Positions 54,472 through 62,976 of a DNA stretch of 64,000 nt are shown here, piece after piece (the stretch's first letter is position 1; every line of letters begins with the position of its first letter). The position numbers and the translations under genes were made by a program. The notes below the pieces were generated by a model. The model had not been told where the DNA came from and made no database searches. It saw only the letters and a list, made by a program, of their open reading frames with translations. Origin of the DNA: Ruminococcus sp. (GTDB lineage: Bacteria > Bacillota > Clostridia > Oscillospirales > Acutalibacteraceae); NCBI GenBank assembly GCA_017404145.1, contig JAFRCW010000045.1, positions 30,544-94,543 of the forward strand. The letters are read 5' to 3'.

Positions 54472-55229
54472 TATAACTCAGCAAATCCTCTCAAAGTGAC
54501 ATTTCTTTCTTTCACAAAGTCCGGCAGGGGGTATCCGATGGGAAAGCCGTCCTCCATCCCTCTTCTGTCGATCAGAACGCCGTCTTTATCGAAGTCGGGA
54601 TGCACCATGATCTCGGTGTTGTCGGGGATCTCGGCGTCCGCTACGTCCATCACATAGGCAAAGTACGCCGTCGTGACAAAACCCTGCTTTTTCAGCCAGC
54701 GGTTATACCGGTCTTTGACAAATTTCTTATATCCTGGGATGTTCCCGTAGTTTCTGTGCTGTCTGATCTTTGTGATGCCGTTCTCCTGACAGACGCGCGC
54801 AACGATCGGCGCGACAAAAACGCCGGTATGGATATGATGATGGGAATCGGCGTGAGTGATCGCGATCCCCGCTTCTTTCAGCTTTTTGACCTGTGCGGTC
54901 AGCTCCGTATAGATGGCGTCCTTCTCCTCTTTTGACAGCGGTGAAGTCCGTTTTCGGTTATAGACCTTATTGAATACGCCGTCCGATACAAAGCGCGGAC
55001 AGCGCTTGATTGCTTCGGTCAGCGGTTCTCCGGCGGTAAGGTTGAGGTGGATCCCGATCTTGTCGGCAAAGCCCTCTTCCTTTGCCAGAGCGATCGCCCC
55101 GTCAAAGAAATCAAAGTTGACCAGCATAGTGGTATCGGTAATCAATTCTTTCTGAAACGCTTCTTTGATTGCAGAGGAATTTCTCTCGTTTAATCCGTAA
55201 TCGTCCGCGTTGATGATGATCGTACTCAT
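54471..55229 (-). CDS. ChbG/HpnK (YdjC)-family carbohydrate deacetylase
   Basis: The 252-residue enzyme has the metal-binding opening 'IINADDYGLNERNS' (Asp-Asp), 'DKIGIHLNLTAGEPLT' and 'ITHADSHHHIHTG' (His triad). Family members remove N-acetyl groups from chito-oligosaccharides or polar lipid sugars. In this operon it may deacetylate a GlcNAc-containing repeat unit. The ATG at 55229 overlaps the stop of the GT2 gene (ATGA at 55226-55229). Confidence 0.87.
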   Translation of the reverse strand: MSTIIINADDYGLNERNSSAIKEAFQKELITDTTMLVNFDFFDGAIALAKEEGFADKIGIHLNLTAGEPLTEAIKRCPRFVSDGVFNKVYNRKRTSPLSKEEKDAIYTELTAQVKKLKEAGIAITHADSHHHIHTGVFVAPIVARVCQENGITKIRQHRNYGNIPGYKKFVKDRYNRWLKKQGFVTTAYFAYVMDVADAEIPDNTEIMVHPDFDKDGVLIDRRGMEDGFPIGYPLPDFVKERNVTLRGFAEL

Positions 55230-56287
55230 TTGCTCATTCTCTTTCTGATGTTCTGCCACAACCCGTCAAAGTTGTTGCGCGCCCACAGCGCCGTGCGGTA
55301 ATATACATCCATCCGTCCCGGTGAGCCGCTGCGGTACAGCTTGATAAACCGCTGATGCAGGCGATAGTCGACAGCGGCGTTTTCCACCCAGCAAGCAACC
55401 TCTTCACTGCCGAGAATATCGCGGTAGAACGCCATTCTTCTGCTTTTTTTGAAAACGTGTCCCTTGCGGTACATATTCGGCACACAGGCAAAAATATAGC
55501 CGAGGTTGCCCTTGGAAAGGAGAGCAAAATCCGTTTCTTCCATACCCAGAGTCCGGTACAGACGGTTTCGGTAATCGATGAACATACGGTTTCTCTCAAA
55601 GAGGTCATCGCGGAAGCGGTTGGAAAGCGTATCCTCTCCCCGACGGATCCAGTGATAGTATGCCTCATTGATCAAAGAAACCTTCTTCGCCTTCATAAAG
55701 CACTCACAGTTGAAAATCAAATCCTCGCCCGGCTCCGTTCCCGCTAAGAACACAGTCATAGGCTCCTGCGAGAGCAGCGCGCTCTTGTAGAGCTTGTTCG
55801 TCGGCATATTGAGCATCCCGCTCTGTTCCAGAAGGCGGACCGCTTCGTCAGCGCCGACAGAAGCCGCTTCTCTGAGTTCTTTGACATGGCGTTCACCGGT
55901 CTGAGAATACTCTGTCATATAAGGAAAAGCGACGATATCGTCATCTCGTTCCATATACCTCACAGCGGCGTCAAGATAGCCCGCTTCTAAGGTATCGTCC
56001 GCATCAATAAAGGTCAGATACCTCCCGCGCGCGACAGCGATACCGGCATTTCGCGCGGATCCCGCACCGCCGTTATCCTGATGGATCACGCGGATATTTT
56101 CATACTTTGACGCGTACGCGTCACAGATTGCACGAGAGCCGTCAGAAGAGCCGTCGTCAACCAAAACGATCTCAAATTCTTTTGTTTGGTTTTGCAGAAG
56201 GCTGTCCACACATCCCGAGAGATACTTCTCAGCATTATAGACGGGGACAATCACGCTCAGCTTGATTTTTGCGCTGATGACAATCAC
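55226..56287 (-). CDS. GT2-family glycosyltransferase (GTG start)
   Basis: The 353-residue GT-A enzyme has 'LSVIVPVYNAEKYLSGCV', 'IVLVDDGSSDGS', 'NGGAGSARNAGIAVARG' and DxD motif 'LTFIDADDTLEAGYL'. The start is GTG at 56287, one base after the upstream stop (TGAGGTG). It resembles the GT2 at 46563-47636 in its N-terminal half. It ends 'NIRKRMSK' at the ChbG-like start. Confidence 0.87.
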   Translation of the reverse strand: MIVISAKIKLSVIVPVYNAEKYLSGCVDSLLQNQTKEFEIVLVDDGSSDGSRAICDAYASKYENIRVIHQDNGGAGSARNAGIAVARGRYLTFIDADDTLEAGYLDAAVRYMERDDDIVAFPYMTEYSQTGERHVKELREAASVGADEAVRLLEQSGMLNMPTNKLYKSALLSQEPMTVFLAGTEPGEDLIFNCECFMKAKKVSLINEAYYHWIRRGEDTLSNRFRDDLFERNRMFIDYRNRLYRTLGMEETDFALLSKGNLGYIFACVPNMYRKGHVFKKSRRMAFYRDILGSEEVACWVENAAVDYRLHQRFIKLYRSGSPGRMDVYYRTALWARNNFDGLWQNIRKRMSK

Positions 56288-56288
56288 C

Positions 56289-57407
56289 TCATTGGGGTAA
56301 GATATCGCGGAAAATACGCAGATGCGTTTGGGCTAAGTTTTCATAGGTATATGGCTCGATGGTTTTGACGGCGTTTTTTCCCATTTTCTCTCTGAGAGCG
56401 TCGTCAAATAGGATCTCTCTCATCCGACGATTCAGCGTTTCAGCGTCTCCAACCTTGATAAGATACCCGTTCTCTCCGTCGCGGATCAGCTCCGTCGCCG
56501 CCACACAGCGGTCGGTGGCAATTACGGGACAGCCCTTCGCCATCGCTTCGTTGAGCACCAGCCCCCATGTCTCGGTGGACGAGGGATGAACGAACAGATC
56601 TGCGGCGCAGAAGTATTCGCTGAGCTTTTCCGGCAGGATGAAATCGATCAGTTCGATATTCGTGATTCCCGCGTCGGCGATCAGACGCTCGTAGTTTTCA
56701 CGCTCTTCTCCGCCGCCGATGATGTATAAACGACAGTTGTCGGGCATCTTCCGCCACGCCTCAATCAGCACATCATATTTCTTTAAAGGAATAAATCTGC
56801 CGACAGCCAGCGCGATCTTCTGATCGGCGACGTCCAGCTTCTCTTTATATTTCTTTTGAAGAATATTCTTTTGTTCATAAGAAATGATATCCTTTTGATA
56901 CAGCGAGGTAAACGGATGAACAAAAACCTTGTTCGCATCCGCACCGTTTTCGATCGCTGTTTTCTGCGCGATCTGTGAGCCGCAGAGAAAGTACGCGCCG
57001 GAGCGGAACACTTTTCGCTTGATCGCATCCTTGACGATATCGGCTTTCGTCTTTTCTCTCCAAACATCGATCCCGTCGATGTTGATAAAAACGGTTTTTT
57101 GGCATTTTAACAGCGTTTTGAGGAGCTTGAGCTTGACAAGAGAGGAATAGCCGTCGATGAGATAAATATCGTATCCTCCGGACAGCGCCTCTGACAAAAA
57201 CGCCTTGGACGGCAGGCGATGGGTCAGTGGATCCAAAGATACCTGCCTGACGGGAAAATGCGGCTTTTGACTGTCAATCCATTCCTTCTCTCTGGTCGCC
57301 TCGTCAGCAACAAGATAATATGCAGCGATCTCATTTTCGGGAGTGAACCGGTTGAGCCATTCAACCCGATAGGGAGATAACAGATTTGTCAAAAAAAATA
57401 TTTTCAT
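56289..57407 (-). CDS. GT4-family glycosyltransferase
   Basis: The 372-residue GT-B enzyme starts at the ATG at 57407 (MKIFFLTNLLSPYRVEWL) behind GGGGGAG. Motifs are 'IALAVGRFIPLKKYDVLIEA', 'HPSSTETWGLVLNEAMAKG' (donor-binding E-x7-E type) and 'IRDGENGYLIKVGDAETL'. An in-frame extension upstream to 57488 overlaps the previous gene and is not supported. Confidence 0.88.
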   Translation of the reverse strand: MKIFFLTNLLSPYRVEWLNRFTPENEIAAYYLVADEATREKEWIDSQKPHFPVRQVSLDPLTHRLPSKAFLSEALSGGYDIYLIDGYSSLVKLKLLKTLLKCQKTVFINIDGIDVWREKTKADIVKDAIKRKVFRSGAYFLCGSQIAQKTAIENGADANKVFVHPFTSLYQKDIISYEQKNILQKKYKEKLDVADQKIALAVGRFIPLKKYDVLIEAWRKMPDNCRLYIIGGGEERENYERLIADAGITNIELIDFILPEKLSEYFCAADLFVHPSSTETWGLVLNEAMAKGCPVIATDRCVAATELIRDGENGYLIKVGDAETLNRRMREILFDDALREKMGKNAVKTIEPYTYENLAQTHLRIFRDILPQ

Positions 57408-57435
57408 ATGTTGCTCTCCCCCTTGCTTGCTGAAC

Positions 57436-58350
57436 TTATTCTGTCGTCCGGCGCGGCTCTGACGAAACACAGCGGTTGTCTGACGCAAAGAGCTTGCGCT
57501 CCGTCTTAAACAGCAGATACGGCAGCGCGAACATCACGCGTGCGATCCGTTCGGTCGCAGGATCCGCCAGCTTGTTCTTGTTGACAAACAATCTGCCAAA
57601 GCGGCACAGCGCCATCGCGAAGCGATACAAAAGCGTACAGTTCTTTCGGTATCCGTCGATACACTCTATACATCTGTCATAAATATTGACTCTGGTATAG
57701 ATCTGGACCGCCGCGCGCCTGCCGGCGTTGTTTCCGCGGATCCTGACCTTCACCAGACTCTCGGGGATATACAGCGGCATCGAGATACTGTTGAGCCTCT
57801 CCCACAAAAGCGCATCCTGACCGAAGCGGAAGTCCTCGTCAAAGAACAGCCCGTGATCTGTCAGAAGCTTTTTAGAGACCATCACCGCAGGCGTCCCGAT
57901 GTACGGAGAAAACCGGCGGTAGAAGCCTTCGCCGCCATTCGCGTGCATCCGCTTCAAGCTCCCGGGAGCGCTGTCGGAAAACGCCTCATAATCCGTATAC
58001 GACCATAAAGCCTGATACGCCTGCATCTTCTCTATCTGAACGCTCAGTTTCTGAGGGTTCCACAGATCGTCGCTGTCCAGAAAAGCGATATACTCTCCGC
58101 CGGCGAGTCGGATCCCTTCGTTTCTCGCAGAGGCGGGACCTCCGTTTTCTTTTTTCACATATTTGATTTTCTCGCCGTAGCTTTTCAAAAAAGCCGTGAC
58201 GTCTTCAGGAGAACCGTCGTTGACAACGATGATTTCATAATTATCGTAATCCTGCGCGAAAACGCTGTCCACCGCTTCACAGAGCCATGCTGCATTAGAA
58301 TAAAACGGTATGACAACGCTGACTGCGGGACTGGTTTGTTGATCGTTCAT
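57436..58350 (-). CDS. GT2-family glycosyltransferase
   Basis: The 304-residue GT-A enzyme has 'VSVVIPFYSNAAWLCEAVDS', 'IIVVNDGSPEDV', 'NGGPASARNEGIRLAGGEYI' and DxD motif 'IAFLDSDDLWNPQKL'. The ATG at 58350 is directly after the upstream TAG (TAGTATG) with GGGAT as ribosome site. The C-terminus contains a basic/hydrophobic segment, 'RVMFALPYLLFKTERKLF'. Confidence 0.87.
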   Translation of the reverse strand: MNDQQTSPAVSVVIPFYSNAAWLCEAVDSVFAQDYDNYEIIVVNDGSPEDVTAFLKSYGEKIKYVKKENGGPASARNEGIRLAGGEYIAFLDSDDLWNPQKLSVQIEKMQAYQALWSYTDYEAFSDSAPGSLKRMHANGGEGFYRRFSPYIGTPAVMVSKKLLTDHGLFFDEDFRFGQDALLWERLNSISMPLYIPESLVKVRIRGNNAGRRAAVQIYTRVNIYDRCIECIDGYRKNCTLLYRFAMALCRFGRLFVNKNKLADPATERIARVMFALPYLLFKTERKLFASDNRCVSSEPRRTTE

Positions 58351-58351
58351 A

Positions 58352-59587
58352 CTACTGATCCCGGTTTTTCTGAGTTTGCTCAAAGCACTTCACATATTCT
58401 TTCACACACTTCTCTTTAGAAGCGTGGTTTTTAACATATTCTCTTCCGCAGGCGTCCGATGTACTGCCGCCGCGGTTCTCATATGCCGCGATCACGGCGT
58501 CCGCCAGCGCCTTTTCATCCTCGGGCTCCACGCATACGCCGGCAACAGCTTCTTTCAGAATATCGCACAGCTCGCTGTCGGTGTCAAAAGACGCGACGAT
58601 CGGCGTCTCACACGCCATAATGGAATACAGCTTGCTGGGGACCGCAGTTTTGCCGACGCCCTTCTTGCAGGTGATCAGCGCGACGTCTCCCATACTGTAA
58701 ACCTCCGGGATCCTGTCCGCGGGCAGCAGCGGATACATCCGAAGATTCTGAAGTCCGGCGTTTTGGATCTCGCCTTGGATCCTCTCATACTCCGATCCGC
58801 CTCCGAAGATGATAAAGCGGATCTCACCGTAATCCCCGCACAACCGCGCCGCTCTAAGAATCACCTCGGTTCCCTGAGAGGCGCCGAGGTTTCCCGCGTA
58901 GACCGCGTAGAACTTTTCCCTGTCGAGAGAAAACTCGTCAAAAATACGGTTGTCCTCGCGCTTCACCGGATACGCCGTATCGGTATCGATCCAGTTGGAA
59001 ACGGTGAGCAGCTTCTTTTGAGGCACGCCCTTTGAGAGCAGAGCCTGCCGGGCGAAGTGTGACAGCACGATGATCTTCGCGCATTTCTCGTAGGTTTTTT
59101 TCGCGATCCTGTCGCCGATACGGTAGAGAAGGGAACTCTGTGTAGAAAGCCCCGTCGTCACCAGTGAATCGGGAAAGAGATCCTGCAGAGAATAGATCAG
59201 CGGAACGCCCAGCTTTTTGGAGAGCTTGCCCGCGAAATACCCCTGTGTGGGCGGCGTGCTGACTGCAAAGACCGCGTCGGTATCGCGAAACCGCTTCGCA
59301 ACGGACACGCCCTTGAGATTACAGTAAAAATATCGGATCGCGCGTAGGATGGGATTTCTCCCCTCTCTCGGCGCTTTGAAGCGGCAGATACGAACACCGC
59401 GGTAGGTTTCTTCTAATTGATTCCGGTACGCTCTGAATACCTCTTCGGAGATGCCCCGAGAGGGGGTCGGACACACGACCGTAATATGATGACCCGCGTC
59501 CATTAACCCTTCCATCACATCCCATTCTATATGGGAAAAAGCGATGTTCTCGGGATAAAAATACGCGTCAAGAAACAGCAGATTCAT
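58352..59587 (-). CDS. GT4-family glycosyltransferase, WbuB/WcaI-like
   Basis: The 411-residue GT-B enzyme starts 'MNLLFLDAYFYPENIAFSHI', with 'GHHITVVCPTPSRG', 'VFAVSTPPTQGYFAGKLSKK', 'FYAVYAGNLGASQGTEVILR' and 'VPSKLYSIMACETPIVASFD', as in WbuB (N-acetylfucosamine transfer) and relatives. It is among the first genes of the operon, so an early step of repeat-unit assembly is plausible. It overlaps the GNAT gene end by 20 bp. Confidence 0.87.
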   Translation of the reverse strand: MNLLFLDAYFYPENIAFSHIEWDVMEGLMDAGHHITVVCPTPSRGISEEVFRAYRNQLEETYRGVRICRFKAPREGRNPILRAIRYFYCNLKGVSVAKRFRDTDAVFAVSTPPTQGYFAGKLSKKLGVPLIYSLQDLFPDSLVTTGLSTQSSLLYRIGDRIAKKTYEKCAKIIVLSHFARQALLSKGVPQKKLLTVSNWIDTDTAYPVKREDNRIFDEFSLDREKFYAVYAGNLGASQGTEVILRAARLCGDYGEIRFIIFGGGSEYERIQGEIQNAGLQNLRMYPLLPADRIPEVYSMGDVALITCKKGVGKTAVPSKLYSIMACETPIVASFDTDSELCDILKEAVAGVCVEPEDEKALADAVIAAYENRGGSTSDACGREYVKNHASKEKCVKEYVKCFEQTQKNRDQ

Positions 59588-60223
59588 TGTGTTTTTTCCT
59601 GTAATGGTATTTGTTCATCCTTCTGCCCTCGGGAGTAGTGAACACGCTGGACAGTTTCATACCGTTCTTCTGATAAAACCTATTGGCGGCGGCGTTGTTG
59701 TCGGCGTCCGTCTCCAGTGTGATATATTCAAACTCCGAGCGATCCACCAAGTGCTTGAGCTCATCAAGCAGCATCTTGCCGTAGCCTTTTCCCCAGCAGT
59801 CCGGATCTACCCTAAGGAGAAGATCTTCACATAGTTCTCATCTCTTTCGGACTCTTTCGGCATATTCACCGCGCGGAAAAACTTCAGGATCGTCGACGGT
59901 TTTTTCAGGACCGCGAGAAAAGAATTCCACATAAAAGAAATCAAGTGACGCTTAAGCATATATGCGTATACGCCGCTGGTATCCCACGAATACGCCATAA
60001 ACGCCCGCGGTCTCTCATCGTCAAAAGCGACCATCAGCACCGATTTGTTATGCTCACAGAACGACGTATACAGCGTTCGCAAAAAGCTGTTGCTCATCGT
60101 AGAAAGAAAAAAACCGTCAAACACCTTCTTATGTAATCTGACAACCTCATTGATCAAATATTTTTCTGAAGAATCCACGTTTCGGACTCTGAAATTCATT
60201 GACCTGTCATAACCCTGTCTCAT
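59568..60223 (-). pseudogene. GNAT-family N-acetyltransferase, single-base frameshift
   Basis: Residues 1-138 (from the ATG at 60223, or 60199) run in one frame to a stop at 59807 ('NYVKIFSLG'). The rest of the acetyltransferase continues in the next frame: 'VDPDCWGKGYGKMLLDELKH' (acetyl-CoA loop W-G-K-G-Y-G), then 'ITLETDADNNAAANRFYQKN' and 'RMNKYHYRKK', ending at 59568. One missing G in the GGG run at about 59813-59815 would restore a 217-residue protein. This is either a real mutation or a sequencing error. It is the first gene after the operon promoter and may acetylate an amino sugar. Confidence 0.8.
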
Positions 60224-60300
60224 TCTAAAAGGACCCCTTGCGCTTAGAATTCAGAAAATAAAAAAACGACATATTCCCCTATTATCATACAATTGGCTAT

Positions 60301-60330
60301 ATTATACTACAAAAAGCCATAATGTGTCAA
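60301..60330 (-). promoter_or_regulatory. Sigma-A promoter of the polysaccharide operon
   Basis: Perfect TTGACA (60325-60330) and perfect TATAAT (60301-60306), 18 bp apart on the minus strand, about 75 bp upstream of the GNAT gene. The rest of 60224-60544 is AT-rich with no gene. Confidence 0.8.
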
Positions 60331-60544
60331 TAAAATCCAGACATTTTAGACAAACGTCATAAATTTCACAAGTACAAAAGTGAACATTTCGTATTATATT
60401 CGTTAGGAACAGCGGATATTCCCGACCGGCAGCGGAACCGACCTTCCCCTATCCGCATAGTATAGTTTAAGGAAATCGAACCAAATCGCCCAAAAGCAGT
60501 TTTATATTGTGTTCGGTTCCCTTAAAACAAAAGGAGAGAACAAA

Positions 60545-60739
60545 ATGAATCAAAATGACAATTTGAAATACGGTATCGCGCCGCTGCCCGAGGATCCGGT
60601 CGAAGCCATGGCGTATGTACCGTTTCAGCCGTATTCTCCCGCACTGTGCAGCCCGCACTTAGGCTTTGAGAACGGCACGATCTTCCGGTCGCTCAACAAG
60701 CCCTTCTACGGGTCAAAATGCGGAGGTGACGATCAGTGA
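60545..60739 (+). CDS. cotJA: Spore coat-associated protein CotJA
   Basis: The 64-residue protein has the CotJA pattern: 'PVEAMAYVPFQPYSPALC' (about residues 18-35) and 'GFENGTIFRSLNKPFYGSKC' (40-59). AAAGGAGAG lies 7 nt before the ATG. It belongs to the inner coat/forespore-surface cotJ operon, expressed in the mother cell in spore formers. No clear sigma-E box was found. The stop overlaps the cotJB GTG start. Confidence 0.85.
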   Translation: MNQNDNLKYGIAPLPEDPVEAMAYVPFQPYSPALCSPHLGFENGTIFRSLNKPFYGSKCGGDDQ

Positions 60740-60990
60740 GTCCCAGAGAAATGCTGCTCAAAAAAATCGGCGCCTATCAGTTTGCTCTTACGGATATGAA
60801 TCTTTTTCTGGATACACATCCCTACGACAAGGCTTCTCTGATGAAACGCGAGGAATACCTGCGGGAGCTCAAGCCCCTGACAGAACAGTATGAGAAGGAA
60901 TACGGTCCGCTGACGAAAAAAGCGGGAGATACCAATACATGGGCATGGGTCAAAGACCCGTGGCCGTGGAATACGGAGGAGGAGATCTGA
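60736..60990 (+). CDS. cotJB: Spore coat protein CotJB
   Basis: The 84-residue protein with a GTG start is preceded by GGAGGTGA. Diagnostic segments are 'LLKKIGAYQFALTDMNLFLD' (7-26), 'THPYDKASL' and the C-terminal 'TNTWAWVKDPWPWN'. It normally acts with CotJA and CotJC in the coat. The TGA stop overlaps the ATG of the cotJC fragment. Confidence 0.88.
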   Translation: MSPREMLLKKIGAYQFALTDMNLFLDTHPYDKASLMKREEYLRELKPLTEQYEKEYGPLTKKAGDTNTWAWVKDPWPWNTEEEI

Positions 60991-61100
60991 TGTTTGTCTA
61001 TGAGAAAAAGCTCCAGTACCCTGTGAGGATCAAGAATCCCAACCCCAAGCTCGCCAAAATCATTATCAGCCAGTATGGAGGTCCGTATCCCAAAAGGTGA
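60990..61100 (+). pseudogene. cotJC: 5' fragment of cotJC (coat manganese-catalase), truncated
   Basis: The ATG at 60990 overlaps the cotJB stop (TGATG-type), with GGAGGAG upstream. The 36 residues 'MFVYEKKLQYPVRIKNPNPK' to 'ISQYGGP' match the start of CotJC, a coat protein of about 190 residues. After GGP (about 61085) the sequence diverges to 'YPKR' and a stop, then prophage sequence on the other strand. The gene is most likely split by prophage integration; the 3' part should lie beyond the window. Confidence 0.8.
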
Positions 61101-61101
61101 T

Positions 61102-61133
61102 AAAAAACCCCTTCGGTTGTTGTCCGAAAGGGT
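61102..61133 (-). terminator. Phage-edge terminator 1
   Basis: An imperfect 11-bp stem (61106-61116 with 61123-61133) ends on the minus strand in a TTTTTTA run. It abuts the cotJC fragment. Confidence 0.7.
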
Positions 61134-61170
61134 TAATGCTATTATATTATATTGATTCGCAGATGTCAAC

Positions 61171-61205
61171 AAAAAAACCCCGCTACCTAATAAAAGATAG
61201 CGGGG
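61171..61205 (-). terminator. Terminator of the prophage lysis module
   Basis: The stem CCCCGCTA / TAGCGGGG (61178-61185 with 61198-61205) is followed on the minus strand by TTTTTTT, just past the endolysin stop. Confidence 0.85.
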
Positions 61206-61210
61206 TGATC

Positions 61211-62158
61211 TTATTTACTCAATTCGATTTGTAAGCGGTCGAGAGTGTCTCCGAAATCACCGGCATAACCATCCTGACCGTTGTCGGTTTCGTTGTCGTA
61301 CTGCCACGGATAATAGTTATCTTTTCCGATCGGAGAAACGCGATATTTTGCCTTCAGATATCCGACTTTGTTAATGATATCAGAAGGAGTATAATAATAC
61401 ACCTCAACCGCGTCGATCGGCTTTTTGTCTCCCGCGTAACCGCTCTCATCATCAGAAATATCATATCCGGTCACATACGGCAGCCAGCCGCCGCCTTTGA
61501 TATGGACGCGATACTTCACCTTGCCGGATGATGGCCTGACAGCGACATCTGTGATCGCCCTTCCATCTAATCCGGCATATGATGTCAGATTATTGACTTC
61601 TTTGAGCCATTTACCGTCTACTCTGACGCGATAGAACACATCAGGATAGTCACCACCGGAATGACCCGAATCGTATGATCCAACATAAGCGGGACGCCCT
61701 GCGCAGGATACTACGGATAGCGAACGGGTACGTCTCATCACTTCGCCGTTATATGTAGATCCGGTGTTTCCCTCAATGGTAACGATCGTGCCGTTTGAGT
61801 TGACCGATTCGATAATACCGACGTGATCCATCGAATATACCGAAGGGACATAGCTCGATTTGTCATTTGACCAATGGAAGAATACAACATCGCCGGGCTT
61901 GTATCCGGATGTAATGAGCCGCCCTGCGCTGAAGAACGCTTTTCCCTGTACGCCACAGTTCGCTGTCTTGATCTCCAAAAGACCTGATGCGCCACACTGA
62001 GCGAATACCCACTGCACAAAAGTCTCACACCAGTCATATCCGGAACCGGACACAGCTTTGCCGTAATACCAATCATTGTATTTACATTTCTTGACGTCTT
62101 GAGCTCTCGTGCCGATCTGAGAGCGAGCGATATCAAGGATCTGTTTTACTGTTGCCAT
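61211..62158 (-). CDS. Phage endolysin with CHAP domain
   Basis: The 315-residue enzyme has an N-terminal CHAP-type amidase/peptidase domain (about 1-150): 'ILDIARSQIGTRAQDVKKCK', catalytic Cys in 'GYDWCETFVQWVFAQCG', 'YKPGDVVFFHWSND' and catalytic His in 'SMDHVGIIESV'. Residues about 170-315 form a repeat wall-binding module ('GYAGDKKPIDAVEVYY' and 'GYAGDFGDTLDRLQIEL'). The ribosome site AGGAGAACACCG lies within the end of the small upstream ORF. It is the last gene of the lysis module. Confidence 0.85.
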   Translation of the reverse strand: MATVKQILDIARSQIGTRAQDVKKCKYNDWYYGKAVSGSGYDWCETFVQWVFAQCGASGLLEIKTANCGVQGKAFFSAGRLITSGYKPGDVVFFHWSNDKSSYVPSVYSMDHVGIIESVNSNGTIVTIEGNTGSTYNGEVMRRTRSLSVVSCAGRPAYVGSYDSGHSGGDYPDVFYRVRVDGKWLKEVNNLTSYAGLDGRAITDVAVRPSSGKVKYRVHIKGGGWLPYVTGYDISDDESGYAGDKKPIDAVEVYYYTPSDIINKVGYLKAKYRVSPIGKDNYYPWQYDNETDNGQDGYAGDFGDTLDRLQIELSK

Positions 62159-62294
62159 CGGTGTTCTCCTTTCTGATCTTGTCGGTTAAAGCTTTGAGAT
62201 AGGAATACAACCCGCAGCCGACGAGAATCATCATAAAGCCTGTTACTCCATAGAGAGCGCAGCGCATATATTCCAGAAATATGTAGATCTTCAT
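62133..62294 (-). CDS. 53-aa TM protein in the prophage lysis module
   Basis: The ATG at 62294 (GGAG 9 nt upstream) opens a 53-codon frame, 'MKIYIFLEYMRCALYGVTGF' then 'MMILVGCGLYSYLKALTDKI', ending TDP at 62133 inside the endolysin start. It has one or two hydrophobic stretches and a charged tail, like a second holin, antiholin or spanin-like factor. Position between holin and endolysin supports a lysis role, but no family was recognised. Confidence 0.6.
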   Translation of the reverse strand: MKIYIFLEYMRCALYGVTGFMMILVGCGLYSYLKALTDKIRKENTDGNSKTDP

Positions 62295-62310
62295 TTATTC
62301 ACACTCCATA

Positions 62311-62514
62311 TTAATTCTCCAGTTCGGGCAGCCCTGCCAAAGAGGTCAGCAAAGATAGAATTCCCGCGAGTATCGACGCCGATCCGACAGCGATCCAGTT
62401 CACATCTTCCATCACGACAGATACGCCGATCGTCGCGATAGCTGTCTGCGCAACGGTCTTTAACGCTCTGATCCCTGCGGCTTTCAGCCATTTCAAAAAT
62501 TTTTCTTTTGTCAT
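62311..62514 (-). CDS. Phage holin (r1t-like)
   Basis: The 67-residue protein starts at the ATG at 62514 ([18 protein letters not shown]), behind AAAGGA. It has two TM helices and the motif '[15 protein letters not shown]', '[20 protein letters not shown]' and 'LAGLPE', typical of the r1t holin family. It makes membrane holes that release the endolysin. Confidence 0.85.
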   Translation of the reverse strand: MTKEKFLKWLKAAGIRALKTVAQTAIATIGVSVVMEDVNWIAVGSASILAGILSLLTSLAGLPELEN

Positions 62515-62530
62515 ATGTATCATCCTTTCT

Positions 62531-62800
62531 TTATTCATCTTCGTCGTGAGCGGCAAGATTCAGATACTTCGACATCTTCTTTGAGGCTTCTGAAACCGTG
62601 CCGTTCGCTCCGAGTTGATTCAGACCATCAAGGCAGGCAGCCAGACAATAACACAATAATGTGTTCTCCTTTTTGAGTGCCTTGATCTCCTTTTTTAGGT
62701 TTTTATGTTCTACATAAAATGAAAATATTGCAAAGAGAGCTCCACCGATAATCCCGATCGCTGTGATGATCCCTGCAAGCTGAAGAATATCAATCTGCAT
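62531..62800 (-). CDS. Small phage membrane protein with coiled coil
   Basis: The 89-residue protein has an N-terminal TM (about 6-30, '[20 protein letters not shown]'), a basic heptad stretch '[15 protein letters not shown]' (about 34-48), then Cys-containing and acidic C-terminal helices. GAGGGG lies before the ATG at 62800. Similar tail-proximal phage proteins are often mis-named ABC permeases; the function is not known. Confidence 0.55.
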   Translation of the reverse strand: MQIDILQLAGIITAIGIIGGALFAIFSFYVEHKNLKKEIKALKKENTLLCYCLAACLDGLNQLGANGTVSEASKKMSKYLNLAAHDEDE

Positions 62801-62805
62801 TGGTA

Positions 62806-62976
62806 TCACCCCTCATACTCCACGCCGTAGCGGTCAAATATCGCTTTGACCTCTGCGTTTTTGACTGCCTTTTTTCGCTGACCTGGATTAAGAGAATCGT
62901 ATAGAGTTTGCAGGGCAATCTTGGTATCGCTTTTGACAGCGTTCACGTTCTCCTGTAGCTTGTCCTTACTGATCAT
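62806..62976 (-). CDS. Small phage protein
   Basis: The 56-residue soluble, Lys-rich helical protein starts at the ATG at 62976 behind GGAGGGTGAG ('MISKDKLQENVNAVKSDTKI'). It overlaps the previous gene's stop by 11 bp. No family was recognised. Confidence 0.5.
   Translation of the reverse strand: MISKDKLQENVNAVKSDTKIALQTLYDSLNPGQRKKAVKNAEVKAIFDRYGVEYEG

Noticed and set aside
59800..59830. Programmed ribosomal frameshift in the GNAT gene
   Set aside because: No X-XXY-YYZ slippery site or downstream structure is evident; a simple one-base change is more likely.
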